Assembly: GCA_002454415.1 (NCBI GenBank)
Contig: DKIT01000194.1
Coordinates: 12,278-34,710, forward strand
DNA from: Sphingobacterium sp. UBA6711
Lineage (GTDB): Bacteria; Bacteroidota; Bacteroidia; Sphingobacteriales; Sphingobacteriaceae
Reading direction: 5' to 3'
DNA length: 22,433 nucleotides
The notes beneath the pieces are model-generated. The model did not search any database, had not been told where the DNA came from, and saw only the letters and a list, made by a program, of their open reading frames with translations. A program made the position numbers and the translations under genes. The first letter of the stretch is position 1. Each line of letters opens with the position of its first letter. Positions 15,215-22,433 of the stretch are shown piece after piece.

Positions 15215-15578
15215 CGTTATTATCTTTAACTGGTTTAGTTGAATCATTATTTCTCCCCAACAATGAAGTGTTTACGGCAAACACCAGCTCATTCCAGGTA
15301 ACATCTAGTCTTGAAAGGACTTCAATACCCTCTGGGGTAATTTCATAATATTTTCTAGGCGGACCTGATGTCGACTCCTTCCATATATAGCTTAACAGTC
15401 CATTGTTTTTTAGACGTGTTAAAAGCGGATATAAGGTTCCTTCCACAACCAACAATTGAGCTTTCTTCAGTTCGCTGATAATATCGGAGGCATAAATTTC
15501 TCCTCGAGAAATTATGGATAGGATACAGTACTCAAGTATCCCCTTCCTCATTTGGATTTGTGTATTTTCAGCTATCAT
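15207..15578 (-). CDS. PadR-family transcriptional regulator
   Basis: The 123-residue protein is a short PadR regulator with a winged helix and little C-terminal extension (subfamily s1). The conserved opening ENTQIQMRKGILEYCILSII, then GEIYASDIISEL, the wing region VVEGTLYPLLTRLKNNGLL and the following GPPRKYYEITPEG are all characteristic. I chose the ATG at 15578, which gives the family's usual N-terminus. The upstream in-frame codons to 15617 would lie inside the promoter. A perfect -7 box (TATCTTTG) ends only eight bases before this ATG, so the mRNA may have almost no leader. A palindrome between the promoter boxes suggests autorepression. It is the first gene of a two-gene operon with the PspC-domain protein, its presumed regulatory target. 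Confidence 0.92.
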   Translation of the reverse strand: MIAENTQIQMRKGILEYCILSIISRGEIYASDIISELKKAQLLVVEGTLYPLLTRLKNNGLLSYIWKESTSGPPRKYYEITPEGIEVLSRLDVTWNELVFAVNTSLLGRNNDSTKPVKDNNDE

Positions 15579-15585
15579 AATAATA

Positions 15586-15630
15586 CAAAGATATATGTAT
15601 TTTATGGTACCATGCAATACATAGTACCAT
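15586..15630 (-). promoter_or_regulatory. padR-pspC promoter with overlapping PadR operator
   Basis: On the minus strand TTG (15617-15615), a 21-base spacer and TATCTTTG (15593-15586) match the Bacteroidota -33/-7 consensus exactly. A palindrome occupies 15594-15623: outer arms TATGTATT and AATACATA flank the perfect 10-mer ATGGTACCAT (15604-15613), with two mismatched pairs between them. It is therefore centred in the spacer at 15608.5. A further half-site GTACCAT lies at 15624-15630. Published PadR operators often follow an ATGT-N8-ACAT type of symmetry, so binding here would block the polymerase and give autorepression. Confidence 0.8.
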
Positions 15631-15732
15631 TCTAAACAAAATAATTATATTAACACACTGATTTACAGATAAATAATTTTTATAGCAATAATATTTTTAT
15701 TTCTATCAAGAAATTTTTAGATATTTATCCCC

Positions 15733-16116
15733 ATGATTAAGATCCTACTCGACTATAAATGGTGTTTTATCTGGGCCATAATAGTCATAGTTTTATGTAC
15801 CCTCCCCGGTAATGATTTTGATAAAGTCCCAACCTATCCTGGAATGGATAAGTTAGTCCATTGTGGGATGTTTTTCGTTTTCTGCACACTTTTATACAAT
15901 GGTATTATCCAACAATTCCACGGAAAACCAACTCGTTGGCTACCCATCGTTGTTGTGTCTATCTTAGGTTTTTTATTTGCGGGTTTAACAGAATTACTTC
16001 AACTCTATGTCTTTACGTATCGTAGTGGTGACTGGTGGGATCTATTTGCAGATTCTATTGGCATTGGAATGGCTGGGTTCGCTTACCTCCTAAACTATGT
16101 CAATAGACGGTTTTAA
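15733..16116 (+). CDS. VanZ-like small membrane protein
   Basis: The 127-residue protein has about four hydrophobic segments (roughly 11-25, 42-58, 70-93, 105-122) and the VanZ-family motifs MDKLVHCGMFFVF (38-50) and TELLQLYVFTYRSGDWWDLFADSIG (starting about residue 86). The conserved Asp-Lys-x-x-His and the Glu-Leu-x-Gln/Asp-x-x-Asp patterns are intact. VanZ-like proteins are linked in some bacteria to low-level teicoplanin resistance, but Gram-negative members have no established role, so no resistance function is claimed. It stands alone on the plus strand. The 154 bases upstream hold the divergent padR promoter and AT-rich DNA without a clear plus-strand promoter. Confidence 0.85.
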   Translation: MIKILLDYKWCFIWAIIVIVLCTLPGNDFDKVPTYPGMDKLVHCGMFFVFCTLLYNGIIQQFHGKPTRWLPIVVVSILGFLFAGLTELLQLYVFTYRSGDWWDLFADSIGIGMAGFAYLLNYVNRRF

Positions 16117-16192
16117 AATTGTTCGAGATGAACTAATCACCGCCTGTAGCTAAACATACCGTAGAAAAATTGCTGTGAAAAGCCATTCCGTA

Positions 16193-16891
16193 TTAAGCTC
16201 TAGCCAATGTGGCAATAGAGACCCTACAATCAACGGCGTTCAAGAGCGTCAACGCTGCAGACACAATGGTTGCGCCTGTCGTCAGAACATCATCGACAAG
16301 AAGTATATGGACATTGGCTGCTAATATAACCTCATTACAATCGAAGATGTCGTCCACATTCTCATAGCGCTCGACACGCCCCTTTCCAGTTTGGCTAACT
16401 GTAGCTTTCTTTCGTACCAAAATATCCTCTCTAAGCGGAATATTCATTGCTCTAGACAATCCCCGTCCAAAGTAAGCAGATTGATTGTATCCCCTTTTGC
16501 GTAATTTACTGGAATGTAATGGCACAGGAATAATAAGATCTAAATTTTGATATCTCCCCTGCTGTAAAAGCTTCAGGCCATATAAATAACCAAAATATTC
16601 CGCCAAAAATGGTTGCCTATTATATTTTATTTGATAAATTAAATACTCAACACGGCTTTCTTTCTGCAATAATAAGAATGAACAAGCCTCTTCAATAGGC
16701 ACCTTTCCCCACAATTGCCGAGCTGTATCATTGTCAGAATATTCATGAAAATTAGTATAAGGAAGATGATAATTACAATCAATGCAGACATACTTTTCTT
16801 GATATTTCAACACGCAGCCACAGCAACCACATTCTCTTGGGAAAAATATAGCTACAAAATCATCAATAAGCCTCTTCAATTCGGATTTCAT
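16193..16891 (-). CDS. comF: ComF-family phosphoribosyltransferase-like protein
   Basis: The 232-residue protein has the ComF architecture. An N-terminal zinc-ribbon-like cluster (C21, C23, C24, C26 and C36, C39) is followed by a type I phosphoribosyltransferase fold ending in the PRPP-binding motif ILLVDDVLTTGATI. Other family blocks are YQIKYNRQP, IIPVPLHSSKLRKRGYNQS and ERYENVDDIF. ComF proteins take part in DNA uptake and processing during natural transformation in some bacteria, but are also widespread in species not known to be competent. I chose the ATG at 16891. A TTG at 16927 would add 12 residues and nearly touch the previous stop. It follows rlmN by 41 bases on the same strand without a terminator, so it is probably cotranscribed. 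Confidence 0.88.
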   Translation of the reverse strand: MKSELKRLIDDFVAIFFPRECGCCGCVLKYQEKYVCIDCNYHLPYTNFHEYSDNDTARQLWGKVPIEEACSFLLLQKESRVEYLIYQIKYNRQPFLAEYFGYLYGLKLLQQGRYQNLDLIIPVPLHSSKLRKRGYNQSAYFGRGLSRAMNIPLREDILVRKKATVSQTGKGRVERYENVDDIFDCNEVILAANVHILLVDDVLTTGATIVSAALTLLNAVDCRVSIATLARA

Positions 16892-16932
16892 CTGGTCAAC
16901 TTTCCTATTAAAGATAGGAACTATCAACCAAA

Positions 16933-18003
16933 TTATACTTCTGATTCTTCTTTTTTCTTATCCTTGATAGCCAATTGTCCACATGCCGCATCGATATCTT
17001 TACCACGACTGCGTCTCACGTTAGTAATAATACCTTGACTTTTAAGATAATTTGCAAAACCTTCAATTTTATCCGCTTCGGCATTCAAAAAATCTGCCAA
17101 TGCGATGGGATTATATTCGATTAGATTAACTTTACAAGGAACATGCTTACAGAATTTCGCCAGTTCTTTGGCATCGTCCAATTCGTCGTTAAAGTTGTTA
17201 AAGACAATATATTCGAAGGTAATTGGACTTTTCGTCTTTGCATAAAAATATTTGAGTGCTTCCGCAAGTGCTTTTAGCGAATTTTGCTCGTTGATAGGCA
17301 TGATCTCATTACGCTTTTTATCGTTGGCAGCATGCAACGAAAGCGCCAAATTGAAGCGAACCTGATCATCCCCTAACTTCTTAATCATTTTAGCAATACC
17401 AGCCGTGGAAACAGTAATACGCTTAGCTGCCATATTTAATCCATCAGGTGCAGTAATTCGCTCAATAGACTTCATCATGTTTGCGTAATTCAACAGAGGT
17501 TCCCCCATTCCCATATAAACGATATTCGTCAATGGCTGCCCATAGTTTTCTTCAGCTTGCTTACTGATCAAGACGACCTGATCATAGATCTCGTCTGCAT
17601 TCAGGTTACGCTTGCGATCCATGTAGCCCGTAGCGCAGAACTTACAAGTTAAACTACAACCTACTTGTGAACTTACGCAAGCGGTCATTCGCTCAGGAGC
17701 AGGTATCAATACGCCTTCGATAATATTGTTGTCATACAACCAAAAACTACTTTTAATGGTTTTATCCGAGCTAATCTGTGATTCCTTAACCTTAACTGCG
17801 TTGATGGTAAAATTCTCTTTCAGTTTTTCACGGAGAGCCTTGCTCAAATTGCTCATCTCATCAAAATCCACACAAGACTTTACCCAAACCCACTCATAAA
17901 TCTGCTTTGCACGAAAACCTTGCTCACCCAATGCTATAAGTTGATCTTTGATCTGATCCAAAGACAAACTCCTGATATCTATTATTTTACTTTTTTCAAC
18001 CAC
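16933..18003 (-). CDS. rlmN: Dual-specificity 23S rRNA/tRNA adenine-C2 methyltransferase RlmN
   Basis: RlmN is a radical-SAM enzyme that methylates C2 of A2503 in 23S rRNA and of A37 in some tRNAs. The radical-SAM cluster motif CSLTCKFC is present (C116, C120, C123 from the chosen start), as are the SAM-site IVYMGMGEPLLNYAN, RITVSTAG, LSLHAAND and the second catalytic Cys in DIDAACGQL (C341). The start is inferred to be the GTG at 18003 (356 residues). A TTG at 18033 in the same frame would lie upstream of a perfect -7 promoter box (18015-18008), so a transcript from that promoter cannot include it. The next ATG would delete part of the N-terminal domain. An intrinsic terminator separates it from miaE, and comF follows. 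Confidence 0.93.
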   Translation of the reverse strand: MVEKSKIIDIRSLSLDQIKDQLIALGEQGFRAKQIYEWVWVKSCVDFDEMSNLSKALREKLKENFTINAVKVKESQISSDKTIKSSFWLYDNNIIEGVLIPAPERMTACVSSQVGCSLTCKFCATGYMDRKRNLNADEIYDQVVLISKQAEENYGQPLTNIVYMGMGEPLLNYANMMKSIERITAPDGLNMAAKRITVSTAGIAKMIKKLGDDQVRFNLALSLHAANDKKRNEIMPINEQNSLKALAEALKYFYAKTKSPITFEYIVFNNFNDELDDAKELAKFCKHVPCKVNLIEYNPIALADFLNAEADKIEGFANYLKSQGIITNVRRSRGKDIDAACGQLAIKDKKKEESEV

Positions 18004-18007
18004 GGTA

Positions 18008-18015
18008 CAAAGATA
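18008..18015 (-). promoter_or_regulatory. -7 promoter box of rlmN-comF, suggesting a leaderless transcript
   Basis: TATCTTTG on the minus strand is an exact TAnnTTTG match. Its last base lies five bases before the GTG chosen as the rlmN start, so transcription would begin at or very near the start codon. A TTG at 18033-18031 is only 15 bases upstream, shorter than the usual spacing, so the -33 element is poor or absent. Confidence 0.55.
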
Positions 18016-18036
18016 AGAATAATTCAGTGACAAAAA

Positions 18037-18063
18037 ATCCCGTTCTAAGAAATAGAACGGGAT
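18037..18063 (-). terminator. Intrinsic terminator of miaE
   Basis: A perfect 11-bp stem, ATCCCGTTCTA and TAGAACGGGAT, closes a 5-base loop and runs on the minus strand straight into TTTTTG. It lies 45 bases after the miaE stop and directly upstream of the rlmN promoter, so it separates the two transcription units. Confidence 0.88.
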
Positions 18064-18108
18064 AACTGTTATGTATGTGTTTTTAATATAGGTACAAGCC
18101 CGATACCG

Positions 18109-18690
18109 TTAACCATGAATGGCCTCTTTATTTCCGTAGGACTGTATGAGCTTTCCTTCGAAATCCAACCATTCTTTCCAACGTTTGTCTACGTCTACAT
18201 CTACCGTATATTTACGGGCAAAATTCAAAAATGTGGTATAATGATTTGCTTCAGAAACCATTAAATCATAATAAAACTTTGCCAGTTCTTTATCTTGAAT
18301 ATTTTGCGATAAGACTCTAAAACGTTCACAACTACGGGCCTCAATCATAGCCGCAAATAGTAAACGGTCTATAAAAGCCATATTACGACTACCATCTTTT
18401 TTAGAGAATTTCATCAGCTGACCAACATAATCATCTTTTCGTTCACGACCTAAGGTATATCCTCGTTCTTTGATAATATCGATAACCATTTTGAAATGTT
18501 CCATTTCTTCAATCGCAATCGCCGTCAGTTCGTGAACTAAATCCTCGTATTCCGAGTTGTTTGTGATCAACGATATTGCATTCGAAGCAGCCTTCTGTTC
18601 ACACCAAGCGTGATCTGTCAAAATCTCTTCCAAATTTCCTTCTGCGATATTTGCCCATCGCGGATCTGTCAACAACTTTAATCCAAGCAT
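18109..18690 (-). CDS. miaE: tRNA-(ms2io6A)-hydroxylase-like diiron protein
   Basis: MiaE is a ferritin-like diiron monooxygenase that hydroxylates the isopentenyl group of the modified A37 in certain tRNAs. The 193-residue protein starts with the typical LGLKLLTDPRWANIAE. It shows the four-helix diiron ligand pattern: Glu in HAWCEQKAA, Glu-x-x-His in IEEMEHF, Glu in EARSCERF, and Glu-x-x-His in VSEANHY. The ATG at 18690 is well placed behind a perfect -7 box. It has its own terminator, so it looks monocistronic. Bacteroidota commonly carry this family, and the exact substrate (with or without the 2-methylthio group) has not been established from this sequence. The MiaA and MiaB partners are not in the window. 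Confidence 0.87.
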   Translation of the reverse strand: MLGLKLLTDPRWANIAEGNLEEILTDHAWCEQKAASNAISLITNNSEYEDLVHELTAIAIEEMEHFKMVIDIIKERGYTLGRERKDDYVGQLMKFSKKDGSRNMAFIDRLLFAAMIEARSCERFRVLSQNIQDKELAKFYYDLMVSEANHYTTFLNFARKYTVDVDVDKRWKEWLDFEGKLIQSYGNKEAIHG

Positions 18691-18716
18691 CTTACTCTTT
18701 AACTATGATTATGCTG

Positions 18717-18724
18717 CAAAGGTA
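18717..18724 (-). promoter_or_regulatory. -7 promoter box of miaE
   Basis: TACCTTTG on the minus strand matches TAnnTTTG exactly and would give a leader of about 22 bases before the miaE ATG at 18690. No TTG is found at the usual distance upstream, so the -33 element is weak. Confidence 0.55.
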
Positions 18725-18761
18725 GCGAATATCTAAGCGTTAAAAAAATGATAATAGTTCT

Positions 18762-19802
18762 TTAAACATCTTTATGGAGCGCCTTTCTAATTTCCGGCGC
18801 TATTTTTTCACCATAAATCTCTATAGATCGCAACATTTCTTTATGCCCTGGAGCTCCCACATCCATATGGGCGGAAAAACGTGTTAATCCGAACTTTTCA
18901 TGAATCTCCAAGATTTTGTCTACTGCATATGATGCATCACCAACGATTAAATGTCCTCTGGAAGATCTGCCGAAATCATACTGTGTACGTTGATAGGGAG
19001 GCCAACCACGACTAGCACCTATACGATCCATTTGTTTTGAGTATACTGGATAATAAAAATCTGCGATCTGCGCACTATTATCGCCAAAGAAAGCATGCAT
19101 ATGTACCCCAACTTGGAACTTATCCATATCATGTCCATTATCTTCATAAGCTTGACGATACATCTCAAATAAATGATCAAAACTTTCGTACATGCCACCA
19201 ATTATTGCAAACATCACCGGTAAACCTAACTTTCCTGCACGTATAACAGATGAAGTAGTACCACCTACAGCAACCCAAATTGGTAAGGAGTCATTCTTTG
19301 GCCTAGGAAATATTTCCTGATTAACTAAAGGAGCTCTAAAATTTCCACGCCAGGTTATTGGATTTTGTTTATTCAATCGTAACAATAATTCCAATTTTTC
19401 GTCAAATAGATCCGAATAATCCTTTAAATCGTAACCAAATAACGGAAAGGACTCGATAAATGAGCCACGCCCTGCCATCAACTCTGCCCGACCATCGGAC
19501 AAAAGATCCACTGTAGCAAAATCTTGAAATAACTTCACGGGATCGGCCGAACTCAATACCGAAACCGCACTACCCAACTTAATATTTTTTGTGACTGTAG
19601 ACGCTGCCGCCAATATAATTTCGGGAGCTGCAACGGCATAATCTGCCCGATGATGCTCGCCTATTCCAAAGAAATCCAATCCCACTTGATCCATAAGTTT
19701 GATTTCTTCAATAATTTCCTTCATTCTATCTTGTGCTGCCTGGATCTGACCTGTAACAGGATCTATCCTAGAGTCACCAAACATTCCTATTCCTAATTCC
19801 AT
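18762..19802 (-). CDS. LLM-class flavin-dependent oxidoreductase (bacterial luciferase-like)
   Basis: The 346-residue protein belongs to the luciferase-like monooxygenase superfamily, flavin-dependent TIM-barrel enzymes. The family hallmarks are MDQVGLDFFGIGEHHRADY near residues 37-55, then IKLGSAVSVLSSADPVKLFQDFATVDLLSDGRAELMAGRGSFIESFPLFGYDL, and a later PIWVAVGGTTSSVIRAG. The group with GEHH and SDPVR/K-type motifs includes many uncharacterised oxidoreductases, and the substrate cannot be predicted. The ATG at 19802 follows a perfect -7 box (19833-19826). It is transcribed separately from or weakly with the acvB-like gene upstream (107-base gap) and has no obvious terminator before the miaE promoter. 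Confidence 0.88.
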   Translation of the reverse strand: MELGIGMFGDSRIDPVTGQIQAAQDRMKEIIEEIKLMDQVGLDFFGIGEHHRADYAVAAPEIILAAASTVTKNIKLGSAVSVLSSADPVKLFQDFATVDLLSDGRAELMAGRGSFIESFPLFGYDLKDYSDLFDEKLELLLRLNKQNPITWRGNFRAPLVNQEIFPRPKNDSLPIWVAVGGTTSSVIRAGKLGLPVMFAIIGGMYESFDHLFEMYRQAYEDNGHDMDKFQVGVHMHAFFGDNSAQIADFYYPVYSKQMDRIGASRGWPPYQRTQYDFGRSSRGHLIVGDASYAVDKILEIHEKFGLTRFSAHMDVGAPGHKEMLRSIEIYGEKIAPEIRKALHKDV

Positions 19803-19825
19803 AATGTCTATTTAAAATCTATATT

Positions 19826-19833
19826 CAAAATTA
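19826..19833 (-). promoter_or_regulatory. -7 promoter box of the luciferase-like oxidoreductase gene
   Basis: TAATTTTG on the minus strand is an exact TAnnTTTG match, giving a leader of about 20 bases before the ATG at 19802. No good -33 TTG lies 17-23 bases upstream, and the surrounding DNA is AT-rich, so this is tentative. Confidence 0.45.
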
Positions 19834-19909
19834 GCATCTTCTTTTTTTAATTTATTTGATCTAGGATAAGAAATAGCATATTATAATCCAGCGGAGTAAA
19901 AACTGACGA

Positions 19910-20581
19910 TTAAAATAATGCTAGCGTATTTATAGCTACTTCATCCGCATTTCCACTAAAATGGTGCCCTCCGGACAAATATTTTTTCTCAAAATTTTTA
20001 AGTGTAATCTTTTTCACTGGAAAATCAGCCTCATCGTCCCCTAAAATAATGCTTGTCTTCACACCTTTAATACGATTTATCTCGGCAATAACATCGAGAC
20101 TGCGTTTAATATTACTCCTACCCAAAATATCCGCTATATGAATTTCCAAATCTGTAGATACTGAAGGTTCCAACAACACAACACTTTTGAGCTTTTCCTT
20201 AGCCTCAGCATCCATACGATTGACAATAAAGGGGACTGCATCTGCACCAAATGAGTAGCCAACGATAAAAAATTGTTTGTTATGTCTTAATAAAAACAAT
20301 TTCCTGAGTGTGTTTGAAATGTCTGCTGCAATCTCTTTGGGGCTTTTCTTCTTCCAAAAGTATTTTTTTGAATCAATCCCGGCAACAGTGTATCCCGCTC
20401 CGGCAATCAATTCGCAAACCCTATTTGAAAATGAATTAAAACCACCATCCCCACTTAAATAGAGTACCAATGGAAGTGCTGCTTTATTGTTCCAATATTT
20501 CATGGTTATTAAATGTTGCTGAGCAAAAGCATGAAATGCTATAATGCCTATTATAAAAAGAGTGATCATTTTTTTCATCAT
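19910..20581 (-). CDS. AcvB/VirJ-family periplasmic hydrolase (possible aminoacyl-phospholipid hydrolase)
   Basis: The 223-residue protein is an exported alpha/beta hydrolase of the AcvB/VirJ family. It has a signal peptide (about 1-20, cleavage after AFA). It also has the family's LYLSGDGGF (40-48), the nucleophile elbow GYSFG with S110, an Asp in LGDDEADFP (D182 or D183), and a C-terminal SGGHHFSG with H206/H207, a complete Ser-Asp-His set. In Agrobacterium and Rhizobium, AcvB hydrolyses lysyl-phosphatidylglycerol and is encoded next to the synthase LpiA. Here it starts 7 bases after an MprF/LpiA-type gene, so the same substrate class is likely. I chose the ATG at 20581. A GTG at 20596 would lengthen it by five residues and overlap the previous gene. 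It matches the short, single-domain VirJ form rather than two-domain AcvB. Confidence 0.85.
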   Translation of the reverse strand: MMKKMITLFIIGIIAFHAFAQQHLITMKYWNNKAALPLVLYLSGDGGFNSFSNRVCELIAGAGYTVAGIDSKKYFWKKKSPKEIAADISNTLRKLFLLRHNKQFFIVGYSFGADAVPFIVNRMDAEAKEKLKSVVLLEPSVSTDLEIHIADILGRSNIKRSLDVIAEINRIKGVKTSIILGDDEADFPVKKITLKNFEKKYLSGGHHFSGNADEVAINTLALF

Positions 20582-20588
20582 CGCAATC

Positions 20589-22433
20589 TTATTCACTCGG
20601 TTTCATGACTTTAACTAAGGCGACGGGAAGTTGTAAAAGATCAAAATCGTTATCAAAGACAAGATATTTATTCTCCCAATAGGTAGCATACTTCTCTTTA
20701 AAATCACGCAGACTATGATAATGCTTAAAATTTCCCAGTCTTGTCGATGCAAATTGCATAATCTTTTCTGCAGGACTATCCGCCGCACCCAAACCCGTCA
20801 TCGGTACCATTCCTAAATTTAAATATATATAATTCTGTGCTTTAGCGTAGGAAATAAGTTCGACAATGAGCGCATCCATACTACCACTTGGCGCTTCAAC
20901 TGACTTCCGGATCATATCATATGTACATTCATCCTTCGCGTAGTCGGGAATGATATTTAAAAAAGCTACGATCCTATTGGTTGCACTTTTAAGAACGATA
21001 ATATCTTGCGAAACCAGCTCGCTCCCGTCAAACATTCCTTGCGAAAAAACCATTTCTTTTTTATCAAATTCTTTCAGCCATTCGTCAGAAATTGCCTTAA
21101 GCTCATCAAGTGTATTTTCTGTGTGAGGCGCTTTCAATACAGCTGTTGTAAATCCTTTTTTCTGAATGGCATTGAGGCTATTTCGTAATGACTTTCGATC
21201 TTTTCCTTCCAGCTTAAACGCGTCTAATTCCAATATAGCTTCCTGCCCAATTGTAATTTTCTGTTTGCGAAGAGATGAAAAATGCACCAAACTATTTTCA
21301 TCAACACGGTAATAAATAACTTTCAACCCATTTGAATAACAGTATGCATCGAACTCTTGGACCAACTCCGACTTATCTCCCTGTTCACATACCGGTTCAT
21401 CCAATACGATCGCAAATTCGTTGGCCAATCGATAAGCCGTAAATCCTTCGGAAACTTCGGAAAAGAATAGACTTTTATCTTTTCTCAATTTAAAGAAATC
21501 CATCGGCGATTGTCCAAACTCATTCAATAATTGTTCTGCTCGCTCAACCTCCGAAGTACTGGAATCCTCGTCATCAATTAGACGAGGCCGGGCCAAAGCA
21601 TAAATCAAAAGAAACCAGCAAAAAATACCCAATACTTGCGTAATGCGCAAAAACTCCTGCCCAAAACTCGTCTGCGGTAGTAATTCATCATCCGAAAATA
21701 GCAGAAAGCTCCTCGCAGTATGATAGATCGACTGGCGCCAAGTAAAATCAACACCAAAATGCTGTTTATCAATAAAATAAAAACTTAAAGCATCAAAAAA
21801 ACACACCCCTGCTAAAGCTACTATAAAGGTGACGAATCCAATTCTTACCCAACGGATATTGCTTTGAATTCGATATTGCTTATAACTTATCACCAGTAAA
21901 ATTAAGGTCAATAAGGCGACTGAGGCCTCCTCATAGTCCAAAGCTTTAAAAACATGTCCAAATAATGACAGCGCACTAAAAACAACAGCAATCCAAAATG
22001 CAATTCGGAAACCTTTAATTAAATAGGCAGAAGTAACCAATAAGCCCACACCTAAAACTAAAACCATAAATTTCGAGGCATGGATAGCTTCTAAAGGCAG
22101 ATAGAAACGATCAAGCCTCATCCGATCTGCCAATGGCGGCGTTAAAACAGAAACAAGATTAACAATCCCTAAGAAAAAGATAAGTAGTGCCGGGCCAATA
22201 CGCGCTAATAATTGCTTTCCTCTCCACGCAAATGCCAGCAAACCGAGGAGTAATGGTAGCCAAAATTCGAATGTCCTATAAAGTATAGTAATACCTAAGC
22301 CTGCTGCCTGTGAATAACCATAAGCCTTAAAAATATAAAGCATCGTCAATTCCACAGCACCTAATCCCCTTAAAAAAGGAGAGACAATCATCAAGACAAC
22401 CGAAACAGTATAAGCTATAGCTGCTGCTTCAAA
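20589..22433 (-). CDS. mprF: MprF/LpiA-type phosphatidylglycerol aminoacyltransferase-flippase, 5'-truncated by window edge
   Basis: This membrane protein transfers an amino acid (lysine in the best-known cases) from aminoacyl-tRNA to a phospholipid and flips the product outward, lowering surface charge and sensitivity to cationic peptides. The frame stays open to the window edge, so the N-terminus is missing. 614 residues are visible against about 850 in full-length MprF. The visible N-terminal part is a series of hydrophobic helices. The C-terminal third is the DUF2156 synthase domain with IGQEAILELDAFKLEGKDRKSLRNSLN, ISDEWL, RIVAFLNIIPDY and YIYLNLGMVPMTGL, all close to MprF signatures. 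A TTG at 22394 is an internal codon, not the start. The acvB-like hydrolase follows after 7 bases. The amino acid and lipid used cannot be read from sequence. Confidence 0.9.
   Translation of the reverse strand, partial: FEAAAIAYTVSVVLMIVSPFLRGLGAVELTMLYIFKAYGYSQAAGLGITILYRTFEFWLPLLLGLLAFAWRGKQLLARIGPALLIFFLGIVNLVSVLTPPLADRMRLDRFYLPLEAIHASKFMVLVLGVGLLVTSAYLIKGFRIAFWIAVVFSALSLFGHVFKALDYEEASVALLTLILLVISYKQYRIQSNIRWVRIGFVTFIVALAGVCFFDALSFYFIDKQHFGVDFTWRQSIYHTARSFLLFSDDELLPQTSFGQEFLRITQVLGIFCWFLLIYALARPRLIDDEDSSTSEVERAEQLLNEFGQSPMDFFKLRKDKSLFFSEVSEGFTAYRLANEFAIVLDEPVCEQGDKSELVQEFDAYCYSNGLKVIYYRVDENSLVHFSSLRKQKITIGQEAILELDAFKLEGKDRKSLRNSLNAIQKKGFTTAVLKAPHTENTLDELKAISDEWLKEFDKKEMVFSQGMFDGSELVSQDIIVLKSATNRIVAFLNIIPDYAKDECTYDMIRKSVEAPSGSMDALIVELISYAKAQNYIYLNLGMVPMTGLGAADSPAEKIMQFASTRLGNFKHYHSLRDFKEKYATYWENKYLVFDNDFDLLQLPVALVKVMKPSE

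Noticed and set aside
14915..15229. Plus-strand frame of 104 codons opposite the pspC-domain gene
   Set aside because: It is antisense to conserved coding sequence, with no promoter box and no recognisable product.
22392..22394. TTG at 22394 as the start of a 601-residue mprF
   Set aside because: The frame stays open to the window edge with sense codons, and MprF proteins have further membrane helices upstream, so the gene is cut by the window.
1..22433. CRISPR arrays, tRNA or rRNA genes, insertion sequences, phage genes
   Set aside because: No regularly spaced repeats, cloverleaf-like segments, transposase motifs or phage structural genes were seen on either strand.

Overview
The window looks like chromosome from a Sphingobacteriaceae member, most likely Sphingobacterium or a close relative. 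The reasons are the AT-rich composition, Bacteroidota-type promoter boxes (TAnnTTTG) just upstream of several genes, the absence of clear Shine-Dalgarno sequences, and family signatures typical of that phylum: an OMP_b-brl type outer-membrane receptor, a PadR plus PspC-domain pair, and MiaE. The genus is an inference from protein character only. No rRNA, tRNA, CRISPR array, insertion sequence or prophage gene was seen, and no stretch longer than about 205 bases lacks a gene.

Region 1 (1-8886, all plus strand) is a hexuronate (galacturonate/glucuronate) catabolic operon: uxaB (5' end off the window), uxaA, uxaC, a KDG kinase (kdgK), eda, an ExuT-type transporter, and a GapN-like aldehyde dehydrogenase. 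The first five genes are packed with 12-13 base gaps or 1-4 base overlaps. Together they carry an imported uronate through tagaturonate, altronate, KDG and KDPG to pyruvate and glyceraldehyde 3-phosphate. The last gene could take glyceraldehyde 3-phosphate on to 3-phosphoglycerate with NADPH formation. A 16-bp-stem terminator (8907-8952) closes this block.

Region 2 (8970-10946) holds a secreted CE12-type rhamnogalacturonan acetylesterase (minus) divergent from a LacI-family regulator (plus). A perfect 26-bp palindrome lies between them and is almost certainly the LacI operator. The acetylesterase and the uronate operon together point to pectin use, with the regulator as the likely uronate-responsive switch.

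Region 3 (11005-15578, minus) contains an orphan TonB-dependent-receptor-like outer-membrane protein, then a padR-pspC operon whose promoter is overlapped by a palindrome centred between the -33 and -7 boxes.

Region 4 (15733-19802) is mostly housekeeping: a VanZ-like membrane protein (plus), then on the minus strand a ComF-like phosphoribosyltransferase, RlmN, MiaE and a luciferase-like flavin oxidoreductase.

Region 5 (19910-22433, minus) is an MprF/LpiA-type lipid aminoacyltransferase (5' end off the window) followed 7 bases later by a periplasmic AcvB/VirJ-type hydrolase. This is the same pairing as the alphaproteobacterial lpiA-acvB operon, where one enzyme makes and the other removes lysyl-phosphatidylglycerol.

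The points most worth following up are the GapN-like protein that lacks the usual general-base glutamate, the MprF-AcvB pair in this phylum, and the two operator palindromes.
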